Assembly (NCBI RefSeq): GCF_014645835.1 | Contig: NZ_BMMM01000026.1 | Span: forward strand, 62,001-126,000 | Direction: 5' to 3' | DNA: 64,000 nt | DNA from: Streptomyces albiflavescens | GTDB lineage: Bacteria; Actinomycetota; Actinomycetes; Streptomycetales; Streptomycetaceae | In this document: positions 33,522-42,094 of the stretch, piece by piece | How the letters are laid out: every line of letters starts with the position of its first letter | Position numbering within the stretch: position 1 is the stretch's first letter | The notes under the pieces: generated by a model | The model's input: only the letters and a program-made list of their open reading frames with translations | Databases searched by the model: none | Told to the model about the DNA's origin: nothing | Made by a program: the position numbers and the translations under genes

Positions 33522-34334
33522 TCAGAGGCTGCTCAGGAGTGTCAGGCGCTCGGCGCTGGTGGAGCCTTGATCGGCGTAGTAGACGACGATCAGCTGGCGA
33601 ACCTGCGGGCGCACCATCTTCTCGTAGTGCAGGTCGAGCTCACCGACGAGCGGGTGGTTGAACCGGGTGTAGCCGGTGTCGCGGCGGCGGACCTCGTGGC
33701 GGGTCCACAGAGTGCTGAAACGCTCGCTGGCGACGGTTAGTTCGCCGATGGTCTCCAGCAGCTCCGGGTCGGCGTCGTCGATATTGAGCATGGCGCGCAG
33801 GCCGGAGACGGCCTTGGCAGTCATGTCGTCCCACTGCGGGTAGAGGCTGCGCATCTCGGGTTCGAGGAAGGCGGCCCGTAGGGGGTTGTGGCCCACGGCG
33901 AAGAAGGGGCACAGCAGCACCGCGAGCCGATTGGCCGCGACGACGCGTCCGCCAGGCCCCTGGGCGTAGGCGGGGGTCTGCGCCCAGCTGTCCAGGAGCG
34001 GCTGGAGATCGCCCTGGTTACGGGTGCGGGTGCGCGGCCTGCGGGCGGGCGGGGCGGGGTGGGCGAGGCGATGCAGGTAGGCGACCGCGTCCTCGTCGAG
34101 CTGCAGCGCGCCGGCCAGGGCGGCCAGGATCTGCTCGGAGGGGTTGAGGTTACGGCCCTGTTCCAGGCGCAGGTAGTACTCGGGACTGATGCCGGCCAGC
34201 TGGGCGACCTCCTCCCGCCGCAGTCCGGGTACCCGGCGCCGCTCGCCCGCGGGCAGCCCCACCTGTTCCGGGCTGATCTGCCCGCGCCGGGCCCGCAGGA
34301 ACTCGCCCAGGGTGTCGGCCATCTCATGCGCCAT
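33522..34334 (-). CDS. XRE regulator with MmyB-like ligand-binding domain
   Basis: 270 residues from ATG 34334 (a second ATG at 34322 is possible). The N-terminal helix-turn-helix reads LGEFLRARRGQISPEQVG, VPGLRREEVAQLAGISPEYY, RLEQGRNLNPSEQILAAL. The C-terminal PAS-like MmyB domain has VVAANRLAVLLCPFF and TGYTRFNHPLVGELDLHYE. The family often controls an adjacent reductase or dehydrogenase; here an extended SDR gene lies 10 bp upstream on the same strand and is the likely partner or target. Confidence 0.9.
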   Translation of the reverse strand: MAHEMADTLGEFLRARRGQISPEQVGLPAGERRRVPGLRREEVAQLAGISPEYYLRLEQGRNLNPSEQILAALAGALQLDEDAVAYLHRLAHPAPPARRPRTRTRNQGDLQPLLDSWAQTPAYAQGPGGRVVAANRLAVLLCPFFAVGHNPLRAAFLEPEMRSLYPQWDDMTAKAVSGLRAMLNIDDADPELLETIGELTVASERFSTLWTRHEVRRRDTGYTRFNHPLVGELDLHYEKMVRPQVRQLIVVYYADQGSTSAERLTLLSSL

Positions 34335-34344
34335 GCTCTCGACG

Positions 34345-35373
34345 CTAGCCGCCCAGCAGCCCGAGGCGGACCAGGCTCTCGGCGGTGGCCACGACGGCGT
34401 CCTCGTTGGAGCGCGGGGACCAGTCCAGCTCCTTGCGGGCCTTCGCGTGGGAGGCGTGACGTACCACGCCCAGCTGCGGCACCGTCTCGCGCAGCGCGGG
34501 GTTGACCATGGCCAGCAGGCGCACCAGCCAGGCCGGAGCCGACTTCGTGGGGGCCTTGACGGCGGCCTCGCCGAGCCGGGCACGCAACGCGAGGGCGATG
34601 TGCTGGAAGGAGATCGGCTCGCCCGCGAGCGCCAGGTACCGCTGTCCCGCCGCGTGGGGCGCGGCCATGGCACGTAGATGCAGGTCGGCCGCGTCGCGTA
34701 CGTCGACCGTGTTGGTCCAGATCGGCGGCGCGGCCCGCATCCCGCCGGTCAGCATCGCGTGGACGAAGCGGATCGATGCGGCGTAGTCCGGCCCGAGGAC
34801 CGGGCCGAAGATTCCCACGGGGTTGACCACGGTCAGCTCCAGGCCGCCGCCCTCGGCCTCGATGAAGTCCCAGGCAGCCCGTTCGGCAACCGCCTTGGAC
34901 TTGACATACGCGGACACCCCCGGCCCTTCGGTCTGCGTCCAGTCGTCCTCGGTGAAGGTCCGCCCGGTGCGGCCATGGCCGTACCCCACCGCCGCGAAGG
35001 AGGAGGTCAGCACGGTGCGCCGCACGCCCGCGTCCCGGCTGGCGCACAAGACCCGCAGGGCCCCGTCCCGGGCCGGGACGATCACATCGTCGTCGTTCTT
35101 CGGCTGCGCTCCGGGAAACGGCGAGGCCACGTGCAGGACGTAGTCGGCCCCCGCTACGGCCCGGTCCCAGCCGAGGTCGGACGTCAGATCCGCCTCCACA
35201 TAGGAGACACCGTCCGCGTGCGGGGCCCCGGCCACGGCGAGCATCCGCTCGACGTCGGGCCGCCGTGTCACGGACCGCACCGTGGTCGTGACGGTGTGCC
35301 CGGCGGTCAGGAGCTGCGCGATCGTGTGGGAACCCAGAAAACCGGTTCCGCCCGTGACGAGTACATGTGCCAT
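34345..35373 (-). CDS. Extended SDR, NAD(P)-dependent epimerase/dihydroflavonol-reductase-like
   Basis: A 342-residue Rossmann protein starting HVLVTGGTGFLGSHTI (nucleotide-binding GxxGxxG). It has VLHVASPFPG, VLTSSFAAVGYG and a catalytic YVKSK (Tyr-x3-Lys), typical of extended SDRs reducing aldehydes or ketones. The gene precedes the XRE/MmyB regulator with a 10-bp gap. Substrate cannot be read from sequence. Confidence 0.85.
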   Translation of the reverse strand: MAHVLVTGGTGFLGSHTIAQLLTAGHTVTTTVRSVTRRPDVERMLAVAGAPHADGVSYVEADLTSDLGWDRAVAGADYVLHVASPFPGAQPKNDDDVIVPARDGALRVLCASRDAGVRRTVLTSSFAAVGYGHGRTGRTFTEDDWTQTEGPGVSAYVKSKAVAERAAWDFIEAEGGGLELTVVNPVGIFGPVLGPDYAASIRFVHAMLTGGMRAAPPIWTNTVDVRDAADLHLRAMAAPHAAGQRYLALAGEPISFQHIALALRARLGEAAVKAPTKSAPAWLVRLLAMVNPALRETVPQLGVVRHASHAKARKELDWSPRSNEDAVVATAESLVRLGLLGG

Positions 35374-35479
35374 GCCTCCATGCTCACCACCCGGATCGTC
35401 GCGTTCCAGATCTCACCGATACCAGTACTCCGAGGGACAGGCTCAGCGCACAGCACCCCGCGCGCCCCTGCCCCCTCCC

Positions 35480-35600
35480 TCAAGTGCCGCCCATCCGCAG
35501 GACCGCCGGCGGGGTGCCGTGCCCGTCCGTGATCAAGTGATGCTTCGAGCCGGCCCGGCCCCGATCGACCAGCGACGGCCCCACCCCGGGCTGAACGCTC
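35480..35600 (-). pseudogene. Fragment of an IS5-type transposase
   Basis: On the minus strand about 38 codons read VGPSLVDRGRAGSKHHLITD, then GHGTPPAVLRMGG, ending in TGA. This is the conserved G-S-K-H-H segment of DDE transposases of the IS5 group common in Streptomyces. No inverted repeats or further transposase sequence are present, so it is a relic. The remaining parts of 35374-35700 hold the promoter region of the SDR and YaaA genes and nothing else I recognise. Confidence 0.75.
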
Positions 35601-35700
35601 GACTCCCGCCCCGGACACGGCAGTCAGGAGCGATCCCTCTCATTGTTTTGGCCGTTGTTAGGCTGGCGCCGGGCCACACCGCCGTTAGGAGAACCACACC

Positions 35701-36501
35701 GTGCTCGTGCTGCTGCCGCCCTCCGAAGGCAAGGCGCCCTCCGGCCGGGGAACCGCGCTGAAGCTGGAGTCGCTGTCCCTGCCGGGCCTTACCGAGGCGC
35801 GCCAGGCGGTCCTCGACGAGCTGGTCGAGCTGTGCGCGGCCGACGAGGACAAGGCCCGTGAGGTGCTCGGACTGAGCGAGGGCCTGCGCGGCGAGGTCGC
35901 CAAGAACGTGGACCTGCGGACGGCGGGCGCCCGCTCGGCCGGGGAGATCTACACGGGCGTCCTGTACGACTCCCTGGACCTGGCCTCCCTGGACACGGCG
36001 GCGAAGCGGCGGGCGGCGCGCTCGCTCCTCGTGTTCTCGGGGCTGTGGGGCGCGGTCCGGGTGACCGACCGGATCCCCTCGTACCGCTGCTCGATGGGGG
36101 TGAAGCTGCCCGGGCTCGGGGCGCTGGGCGCGCACTGGCGTGCGCCGATGGCCACCGCGCTGCCGGAGGCCGCCGGCGGCGGGCTCGTGCTGGACCTGAG
36201 GTCCTCGGCGTACGCGTCGGCGTGGAAGCCGACGGGCGAGGTCGCGGGGCGGACGGCGACCGTGCGGGTGCTGCACTCCCAGATGGTGAACGGGGTCGAG
36301 AAGCGTTCCGTCGTCAGCCACTTCAACAAGGCGACCAAGGGCAAGATCGTACGAAGCCTGCTCAGCGCGGGCGCCGCGCCGAAGGGCCCGGCCGAGCTGG
36401 TGGAAGCGCTGCGGGACCTCGGGTACGTGGTGGAGGCGGAGGCTCCCAGCAGGGCGGGCAGGCCGTGGGCGCTGGACGTGGTGGTGACGGAGATCCACTG
36501 A
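35701..36501 (+). CDS. yaaA: Peroxide stress protein YaaA (DUF328)
   Basis: A 266-residue protein from GTG 35701, with AGGAGA 9 bases upstream. It starts LVLLPPSEGKAP, a strong YaaA signature, and has AGEIYTGVLYDSL, LLVFSGLWGAVRVTDRIPSYR, VLDLRSSAYASAWKP and VSHFNKATKGKIVR. E. coli YaaA lowers intracellular iron during hydrogen peroxide stress and binds DNA. The length is near the family norm. Confidence 0.9.
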   Translation: MLVLLPPSEGKAPSGRGTALKLESLSLPGLTEARQAVLDELVELCAADEDKAREVLGLSEGLRGEVAKNVDLRTAGARSAGEIYTGVLYDSLDLASLDTAAKRRAARSLLVFSGLWGAVRVTDRIPSYRCSMGVKLPGLGALGAHWRAPMATALPEAAGGGLVLDLRSSAYASAWKPTGEVAGRTATVRVLHSQMVNGVEKRSVVSHFNKATKGKIVRSLLSAGAAPKGPAELVEALRDLGYVVEAEAPSRAGRPWALDVVVTEIH

Positions 36502-36505
36502 GAGC

Positions 36506-36610
36506 GCGGCTCGATCGGTTGCGAGTGCCGCTCGATCGGTTGCGAGTGCCGCTCGATTGGTTGCGAGTGCCGCTCGATCGATTGCGAGTGCCGCTCGATC
36601 GATGCGCATT
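36506..36610. repeat. Five tandem 21-bp repeats
   Basis: Units of 21 bp beginning GCCGCTCGATCGGTTG start at 36506 and repeat at 36527, 36548, 36569 and 36590, the last diverged. They differ by single changes (GATTGG, GATCGA). The array lies directly after the YaaA stop. It is followed by a dyad, CATTGC (36607-36612) and GCAATG (36619-36624), upstream of the aldolase gene. Confidence 0.85.
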
Positions 36611-36665
36611 GCAGCATGCGCAATGACCTTTGCGCGTGCTGCACACCCCGGGCAGGATGAGGCGT

Positions 36666-37319
36666 ATGACTTCGCCACTGCCCTCGCCTTCGCCTGCCTC
36701 CGTACTGGATCTCGCCCCCGTGGTCCCCGTGGTCGTGGTCACGGACGCCGCCGACGCCGTACCCCTGGCGCGGGCGCTGGTCGCGGGTGGGCTGCCCGCG
36801 ATCGAGGTGACGCTGCGGACGCCGGTCGCGCTGGACGCGATCCGGGCGATCGCGGCCCAGGTGCCGGACGCGGTGGTCGGCGCGGGCACGGTCCTGTCAC
36901 CGCAGCAGGTGGCCGACTCGGTGGCGGCGGGCGCACGCTTCCTGGTCAGCCCGGGCTGGACGGACGGACTGCTCGATGCCATGCAGGCGTCCGGGGTGTC
37001 GTTCCTGCCGGGGGTGTCCACCACGTCGGAGGTCGTGGCGCTGCTGGAGCGGGGCGTGCGCGAGATGAAGTTCTTCCCGGCGCAGGCGGCGGGCGGTACG
37101 GCGTATCTCAAGTCGCTGGCGGGCCCGCTGCCGCAGGCGCGGTTCTGCCCGACGGGCGGCATCGGTCCGGCCTCCGCGCCGGAGTACCTCGCGCTGCCCA
37201 ACGTCGGCTGCGTGGGCGGGAGTTGGATGCTCCCGCAGGACGCGGTCGCCGGGCGGGACTGGGGCCGGATCGAGGCCCTGGCGCGGGAGGCCGCGGCGCT
37301 CAGGTCACCACTGGGATGA
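36666..37319 (+). CDS. eda: KDPG/KHG aldolase
   Basis: The frame opens at 36630 but ATG 36666, with GAGG upstream, gives 217 residues of family length. Signatures: PVVVVTDAADAVPLARALV, GLPAIEVTLRTP (Glu), VVGAGTVLS, FLVSPGW, EMKFFPAQ (Schiff-base Lys) and FCPTGGIG. The enzyme splits 2-keto-3-deoxy-6-phosphogluconate into pyruvate and glyceraldehyde-3-phosphate. It stands alone without an Edwards-Doudoroff dehydratase nearby, so it may serve sugar acid breakdown. Confidence 0.9.
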   Translation: MTSPLPSPSPASVLDLAPVVPVVVVTDAADAVPLARALVAGGLPAIEVTLRTPVALDAIRAIAAQVPDAVVGAGTVLSPQQVADSVAAGARFLVSPGWTDGLLDAMQASGVSFLPGVSTTSEVVALLERGVREMKFFPAQAAGGTAYLKSLAGPLPQARFCPTGGIGPASAPEYLALPNVGCVGGSWMLPQDAVAGRDWGRIEALAREAAALRSPLG

Positions 37320-37460
37320 CGGCCGCGCCGTCACCACTCGGATGACGATCGAGCATTCGCCACTCGGATCATGACCGCGCAGTGGCCACTCGGACGACAA
37401 CCTTGCCCAAGGCCGCCGCTCGGACGACGGCCGCTCAGGCCGCCACCCGGATGACGACCT
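37305..37460. repeat. Degenerate tandem copies of a gene's 3' end
   Basis: A module like CCACTCGGATGACGACC recurs at about 37305, 37333, 37359, 37387, 37418 and 37441. The last copy is the true 3' end of the dehydrogenase remnant (minus strand). The copy at 37387-37417 also repeats the following ACCTTGCCCAAGGCCGCC, so the coding end has been duplicated into the intergenic space. Copies have diverged. Confidence 0.7.
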
Positions 37461-38076
37461 TGCCGAAGGCCGCCCCGCTCTCGTAGTGGCGGAAGGCCTC
37501 GTGGACCTCGTCGAAGCCGAAGACGCGGTCGATGACCGGGCGCGTCCCGTGCAGCGTCAGCGCCCGGTTCATGGACTCGAAGTGCGCCCGGCTGCCGACG
37601 AACACCCGGCGGATCGTCGCCAGACTCGCCGCGTACGCCGCGTTGGAGATCTCGATGCCCGGCCTGCGCGGGTTGCCGGTGATCAGGAGCACGATCTGGC
37701 CGTAGAGCGCGGCGGCGCACATCGACTGCTCGATGGTGTCGGGGCCATTGGTCTCGACGACGAGGTCCGCACCGCGACCGCCCGTCAACTCCCTCACCGT
37801 CAACCCCCATTCGGGGTTCTCCGCGTAGTTGACGACGTGGTCCGCGCCGAGCGCCTTGAGACGGTCGGCCTTCGCGGCGCTCGACGTCGTCGCGATGACC
37901 TCGGCGCCCAGCATCTTGGCGAACTGCACCACGAAGAGGGACAGCGCGCCGGTGCCCAGGGTGAGCGCGGTCTGGCCGGGGGCCAGGGGCTCGCCGCCCA
38001 TCAGGGAGTGCCAGGCGGTGACTCCGGCGCAGGGCAAGCAAGCCGCTTCCTCCGGGACGGCGATCCAGGACGGCGA
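37435..38076 (-). pseudogene. Truncated zinc-type (MDR) alcohol dehydrogenase
   Basis: The C-terminal two-thirds of an MDR dehydrogenase is intact: EEAACLPCAGVTAWHSL, a Rossmann motif read as LTLGTGALSLFVVQFAKMLG, DHVVNYAENPEWG and VFGFDEVHEAFRHYESG, ending in KVVIRVAA. The N-terminal GroES-like substrate domain is missing. In its place lies repeated non-homologous DNA (38080-38140). An open frame extends upstream to 38202 but has no family resemblance. It sits head to head with an XRE/MmyB regulator, as for intact regulator-dehydrogenase pairs, so a deletion probably inactivated it. Confidence 0.7.
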
Positions 38077-38079
38077 TGT

Positions 38080-38140
38080 CGTAGAGACGACTGTCGTCGC
38101 GGAGAGTGCCATGTCCTGGAGACGACTGTCGTCGCGGAGA
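38080..38140. repeat. Two direct copies at the deletion point of the dehydrogenase
   Basis: GAGACGACTGTCGTCGCGGA occurs at about 38085 and 38116, about 30 bp apart, exactly where the N-terminal part of the dehydrogenase gene is missing. Slippage or recombination between such copies may have caused the loss. Confidence 0.65.
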
Positions 38141-38210
38141 TGGCCGTCGTCCCGGCGCGGGCCACGTCGCAAAGACCGCGATGTCGTACCCGTGACGTAC
38201 AACTGATCCC

Positions 38211-39011
38211 ATGACCACCAGCATCTCCACCGAGCCCCCTCCCTTCGCCCGGGAGCTGTTGCGCTGGCGCACCGCGCGCCGGGTCAGTCAGCTGGAGCTC
38301 GCCTCGCGGGCGGGGACGACGCAGCGGTACGTCAGCTTCATCGAGCGTGGGCGTTCGGTGCCCGGCAGAGAGATCGTGATCAGGCTTGCCGAGTCGTTGG
38401 AGCTGACGCTGCGGGAGCGCAACTCTCTGCTTCTGGCGGCCGGTTACGCGCCCGCGTTCGCCGAGTCACCGCTCGACGCGGTCGCGCTGAAGCCCGTACG
38501 GGAGGCGCTGGACAGCATTCTCGAAGGGCATCTGCCCTATCCGGCCGTGGTGGCGGGGCCACGGGGTGAACTCGTCGCGGCCAACGAGGCGTTCGACGTC
38601 CTCACCGAGGGGGTCGCCCCGGAACTGCTCGCACCGCCCGTCAACGTACTGCGCCTCGCGCTGCATCCGCGCGGGATGGCGTCACGGGTGGTGAACCTGG
38701 ACGCGTGGGGGCAGCACATCGTGGAGAACCTGCGGGCCCGGGCCGTCCGCAGCCCCGATCCCCGGCTCGACGCGCTGACCGAGGAGCTGGCGGAGTACGT
38801 ACCGGCGAGCGCGCCCGGCGCGGACTACCTCGGCTTCGCCGTACCGCTGCGACTGCGCTGCGCGGAGGGCGAGTTGAGACTGCTCACCACGCTGACGTCG
38901 TTCGCGACGGCAGTGGACGTCACGCTCGCCGAGCTCCACCTGGAGGCGTTCCTCCCGGCGGACCGGGAGACGGCGGAGATCCTGCGGAAGCGCGCCGCGC
39001 AGCGCACGTGA
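38211..39011 (+). CDS. XRE regulator with MmyB-like ligand-binding domain
   Basis: 266 residues. The helix-turn-helix is ELLRWRTARRVSQLELASRA, GTTQRYVSFIERGRSVPGRE. The MmyB part has LPYPAVVAGPRGELVAANEA, LRLALHPRGMASRVVNL and LRLLTTLTSFATAVDVTLAE. It is divergent from the truncated dehydrogenase gene, whose intact relatives it would regulate. The stop codon region is copied downstream (39003-39100). Confidence 0.9.
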   Translation: MTTSISTEPPPFARELLRWRTARRVSQLELASRAGTTQRYVSFIERGRSVPGREIVIRLAESLELTLRERNSLLLAAGYAPAFAESPLDAVALKPVREALDSILEGHLPYPAVVAGPRGELVAANEAFDVLTEGVAPELLAPPVNVLRLALHPRGMASRVVNLDAWGQHIVENLRARAVRSPDPRLDALTEELAEYVPASAPGADYLGFAVPLRLRCAEGELRLLTTLTSFATAVDVTLAELHLEAFLPADRETAEILRKRAAQRT

Positions 39012-39100
39012 TCAGCACTCATGACCAGCGCACGTGATCAGCACTCAAGACCAGCGCACGTGATCAGCTCGCCTGATCAGCGCACGTGATCAGCGCAGGT
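39003..39100. repeat. Degenerate tandem copies of the regulator's 3' end
   Basis: The end of the regulator gene, CGCACGTGATCAGC including its TGA, recurs at about 39024, 39052, 39077 and, diverged, 39092, with an intervening ACTCATGACCAG in the first copies. Units are about 27 bp and shorten to about 16 bp. The last copy enters the end of the RNase H gene. Confidence 0.75.
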
Positions 39101-40451
39101 GAGACGTGTCGTTGAACAGCCGGACGCTCGCGTTGCCGTCCGCGTAGTACGCCACCGCGGAGAGCGAGGCCGCGGACAGTTCCATACGGAACAGGGACTC
39201 CGGCGGGGCGCCGAGGGCGAGGCGTACGAGGGTCTTGATCGGGGTGACGTGCGAGACGAGCAGGACGGTGCGGCCGGCGTACGAGGCGATCAGCTTGTCG
39301 CGGGTGGTGGCCATGCGACGGGCGGTCGCCGCGAAGCTCTCGCCGCCGCCGGTCGGTTCGGCCTTCGGCGAGGCGAGCCAGGCGTTCAGGTCGTCGGGGT
39401 AGCGCTCCCGCACCTCGCCGAACGTCAGCCCCTCCCAGGCACCGAAGTCCGTCTCGCGCAGCCCGTCCTCGATGACCACGTCGAGGCCGAGGCGGGCGGC
39501 GACGGCGCCCGCGGTCTCGCGGGTCCGGGTGAGCGGCGACGCCACGATCGCCTGGATCGTGCCGCGTGCGGCCAGCGCCGCGGCGACCCGCTCGGCCTGT
39601 TCCCGGCCCACGTCCGACAGCGACGGGTCGCTGCCGCCGCTGCCCGAGAACCGCTTCTGCGGGGTCAGGAGGGTCTCGCCGTGGCGCAGGAGTACGAAGG
39701 TGGCGGGGGCGCCCATGTCGGGGGCTGCGCCCCAGCCGACGGTCGGTGCGGTGGCGGCCACGTTCTGCGCGGCCCTCATGTCGCTTTCGGCCTGTGCGGC
39801 TCCGCCGCCGGGTGACGGGGTGGACCCGGGAGTCGTCAGACCGCGGGCCGTCGCGGTCTGGTCGCGCGGTTCCCCGCGCCCCTCACGGGGCGCACCCGAA
39901 CCCGTCGCCGCTGCCAGTGCCGCCCGTGCCTTCGCCGCACCCGCCGCCGCGTCCCCGGGCGGACCCGACGGCTCGGGCGCCGCAGAGCGGGCCGCACGCG
40001 CGTCCAGTTCCGCCGTGGACGCCGACGGCGACCACTGCTCGCCCCGCCGTCCCGCGTCCATCGCCTCGTTGGCGAGCCGGTCGGCGTGCTTGTTCCGCTC
40101 GCGCGGGATCCACTCGTAGGTGACCTGCTCGGGCGGGAAGATCCGCGCGGCCTCGGCGGCCAGCGGCTTCATGTCCGGGTGCTTGATCTTCCAGCGGCCG
40201 GACATCTGCTCGACGACGAGCTTGGAGTCCATACGGACCCGTACCGCGGCGGTCGGGTCCAGTTCGCGGGCCGCGCGCAGGCCCGTCACCAGCCCCCGGT
40301 ACTCCGCGACGTTGTTGGTGGCGATGCCGATGTACTCGGCGCGCTCCACCAGCGTCTCCCCGGTGGCCGCGTCGATGACCACGGAGCCGTAGCCCGCGGG
40401 CCCCGGGTTGCCCCGGGAACCGCCGTCGGCCTCGACGATGAACTCCCGCAC
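39090..40451 (-). CDS. Bifunctional RNase HI / acid phosphatase (phosphoglycerate-mutase-like)
   Basis: A 453-residue fusion. The N-terminal RNase H domain has FIVEADGGSRGNPGPAGYG (D), NNVAEYRGLVTGL (E), RVRMDSKLVVEQM (D) and ERNKHADRLANEAM (D). After a Pro/Ala-rich linker, the C-terminal histidine-phosphatase domain starts TFVLLRHGETLLTPQKRFSG and ends with VLLVSHVTPIKTLV. The fusion is typical of actinobacteria (Rv2228c type), where the two domains remove RNA-DNA hybrids and may act in cobalamin-related dephosphorylation. It belongs to a minus-strand group with zinc-ribbon and Nif3-like genes. Confidence 0.92.
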   Translation of the reverse strand: MREFIVEADGGSRGNPGPAGYGSVVIDAATGETLVERAEYIGIATNNVAEYRGLVTGLRAARELDPTAAVRVRMDSKLVVEQMSGRWKIKHPDMKPLAAEAARIFPPEQVTYEWIPRERNKHADRLANEAMDAGRRGEQWSPSASTAELDARAARSAAPEPSGPPGDAAAGAAKARAALAAATGSGAPREGRGEPRDQTATARGLTTPGSTPSPGGGAAQAESDMRAAQNVAATAPTVGWGAAPDMGAPATFVLLRHGETLLTPQKRFSGSGGSDPSLSDVGREQAERVAAALAARGTIQAIVASPLTRTRETAGAVAARLGLDVVIEDGLRETDFGAWEGLTFGEVRERYPDDLNAWLASPKAEPTGGGESFAATARRMATTRDKLIASYAGRTVLLVSHVTPIKTLVRLALGAPPESLFRMELSAASLSAVAYYADGNASVRLFNDTSHLR

Positions 40452-40502
40452 GCGTCAAGCCCCTTACAGACTTCTCGCAGACCCGCAGGTCTACCGACTT
40501 AC

Positions 40503-41246
40503 TTACAGACCGGACTCGGACGTACGCACCAGGATGCGACGGCAGTTCTCGCAGCGCAGCACGGTGTCCGGGGAGGCCGCCTTCACCTCGTTGACCTCGG
40601 TGATGTTGAGCTCCAGGCGGCAGCCCTCGCAGCGGCGCTGGTAGAGCCGGGCCGCGCCGACGCCACCCTGCTGCTCGCGCAGCTTGTCGTAGAGCTTGAG
40701 CAGGTCGGCGGGGATCGTGCCGGCGATGACCTCGCGCTCCTTGGTCACCGTCGCGGTCTCACCGTCGAGGGACTCGAAGGCGGCGTCCCGGCGCGAGGTC
40801 GCGTCGTCGATCTTCGACTGGACGGAGGAGACACGCTCGGTCAGCTCGGCGACGCGCTCCTGGGCGGACTCGCGGCGCTCCATGACCTCCAGGACGACGT
40901 CCTCCAGGTCACCCTGACGCTTGGCGAGGGAGGTGATCTCGCGCTGGAGGTTCTCCAGGTCCTTGGGGGACGACACGGCACCGGAGTCGAGGCGCTTCTG
41001 GTCGCGGACGGCACGCTGGCGCACCTGGTCGACGTCCTGCTCCGCCTTGGTCTGCTCGCGGGCGCAGTCGCTCTCCTCGGTCTGCGCGGCGACGAGCAGG
41101 TCGCGCAGCTGTGTGAGGTCCTTGTTCAGCGACTCGATCTCGGCGTGCTCGGGCAGCGACCTCCGCTTGTGCGCCAGCTGCTGGAGGCGTACGTCGAGGG
41201 CCTGGACGTCGAGGAGTCGGATCTGGTCGGCGGGCGCGGCGTTCAG
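40503..41246 (-). CDS. Coiled-coil zinc-ribbon protein with probable CTG start
   Basis: A 247-residue protein. Residues about 10-175 form a long coiled coil (ALDVRLQQLAHKRRSLPEHA, VRDQKRLDSGAVSSPKDLEN) and the C-terminus is a C4 zinc ribbon (RRCEGCRL and LRCENCRRILVR). No ATG or GTG gives the family N-terminus (NAAPADQIRLLDVQ). The CTG at 41246-41244 does, and it has AGGAG 7 bases upstream. This CTG overlaps the stop of the Nif3-like gene as CTGA, so translation is likely coupled. Function is unknown; the gene pair is conserved next to RNase H in Streptomyces. Confidence 0.8.
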   Translation of the reverse strand: MNAAPADQIRLLDVQALDVRLQQLAHKRRSLPEHAEIESLNKDLTQLRDLLVAAQTEESDCAREQTKAEQDVDQVRQRAVRDQKRLDSGAVSSPKDLENLQREITSLAKRQGDLEDVVLEVMERRESAQERVAELTERVSSVQSKIDDATSRRDAAFESLDGETATVTKEREVIAGTIPADLLKLYDKLREQQGGVGAARLYQRRCEGCRLELNITEVNEVKAASPDTVLRCENCRRILVRTSESGL

Positions 41247-42094
41247 TTGGGGGCTCCTGATGTGTCGGTGTGAGAGGCCGCGTGGGCGGTCCAGGGGTCG
41301 GTGACCGTCTTCGAGACGTGGACCCGCAGGCCCCATCCATGACGGTCGGAGATCTCGTCGAGCTGGGCGGCGGCCAGCTCGCACCAGGGCCACTCGGTGG
41401 CCCAGTGCGCCGCGTCGAGCAGCGCGAGAGGACTGTGGGCGCGGGCCTCGGACGCCGGGTGGTGGCGCAGGTCCGCGGTGAGGAAGGCGTCCGCGCCCGC
41501 GGCGCGCACGTCGTCGAAGAGGCTGTCGCCGGAGCCGCCGCTGACCACGACGGTCCGTACCAGCGCCTCGGGGTCGCCCGCGACCCGGATGCCCTGCGCG
41601 GTGGCGGGCAGCCGCTCCGCGGCACGCGCGGCGAGTTCACGGACGGTCAGCGGGTGGTCCAGCTCACAGACCCGGCCAAGACCCCGGCGGCCGTCCGGGT
41701 CGGTGGGGTCCGGCACGAGGGGGCGTACGACACGAAGGTCCAGTGCGCCCGCGAGGGCGTCGGAGACTCCCGGATCGGCGCGGTCGGCGTTGGTGTGCGC
41801 GACGTGCAGAGCGATGTCGTTCTTGATCAGGGTGTGCACGACGCGGCCCTTGAAGCTGGTGGCCGCCACCGTCGTCGTACCGCGCAGATAGAGCGGATGG
41901 TGGGTGACCAGCAGATCCGCACCCAGCTTGACCGCTTCGTCGACGATGTCCTGGACCGGGTCGACGGCGAACAGCACGCGCGTGACCTCCTGGTCGGGGT
42001 CGCCGCAGACGGTGCCGACCGCGTCCCAGTCCTCGGCCCTCTCCGGGGGCCAGAGGGAGTCGAGCGCGGCGATGACTTCAGACAGACGGGGCAC
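41243..42094 (-). CDS. Nif3-like dinuclear metal centre protein
   Basis: A 283-residue protein of the NIF3/YbgI family. It begins RLSEVIAALDSLWPPERAED and WDAVGTVCGDP, then has ADLLVTHHPLYL (metal-binding His pair), LHVAHTNADRA and FLTADLRHHPASEA. It may act as a GTP cyclohydrolase-like or other metal-dependent hydrolase, but its reaction is unsettled. Its stop codon overlaps the start of the zinc-ribbon gene. Confidence 0.9.
   Translation of the reverse strand: MPRLSEVIAALDSLWPPERAEDWDAVGTVCGDPDQEVTRVLFAVDPVQDIVDEAVKLGADLLVTHHPLYLRGTTTVAATSFKGRVVHTLIKNDIALHVAHTNADRADPGVSDALAGALDLRVVRPLVPDPTDPDGRRGLGRVCELDHPLTVRELAARAAERLPATAQGIRVAGDPEALVRTVVVSGGSGDSLFDDVRAAGADAFLTADLRHHPASEARAHSPLALLDAAHWATEWPWCELAAAQLDEISDRHGWGLRVHVSKTVTDPWTAHAASHTDTSGAPN

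Noticed and set aside
35406..35480. Possible full IS5-family element around the transposase fragment
   Set aside because: No terminal inverted repeats and only about 38 codons of transposase remain.
36506..36610. Five 21-bp repeats considered as a CRISPR array
   Set aside because: Units are directly adjacent without unique spacers and no cas genes lie nearby.
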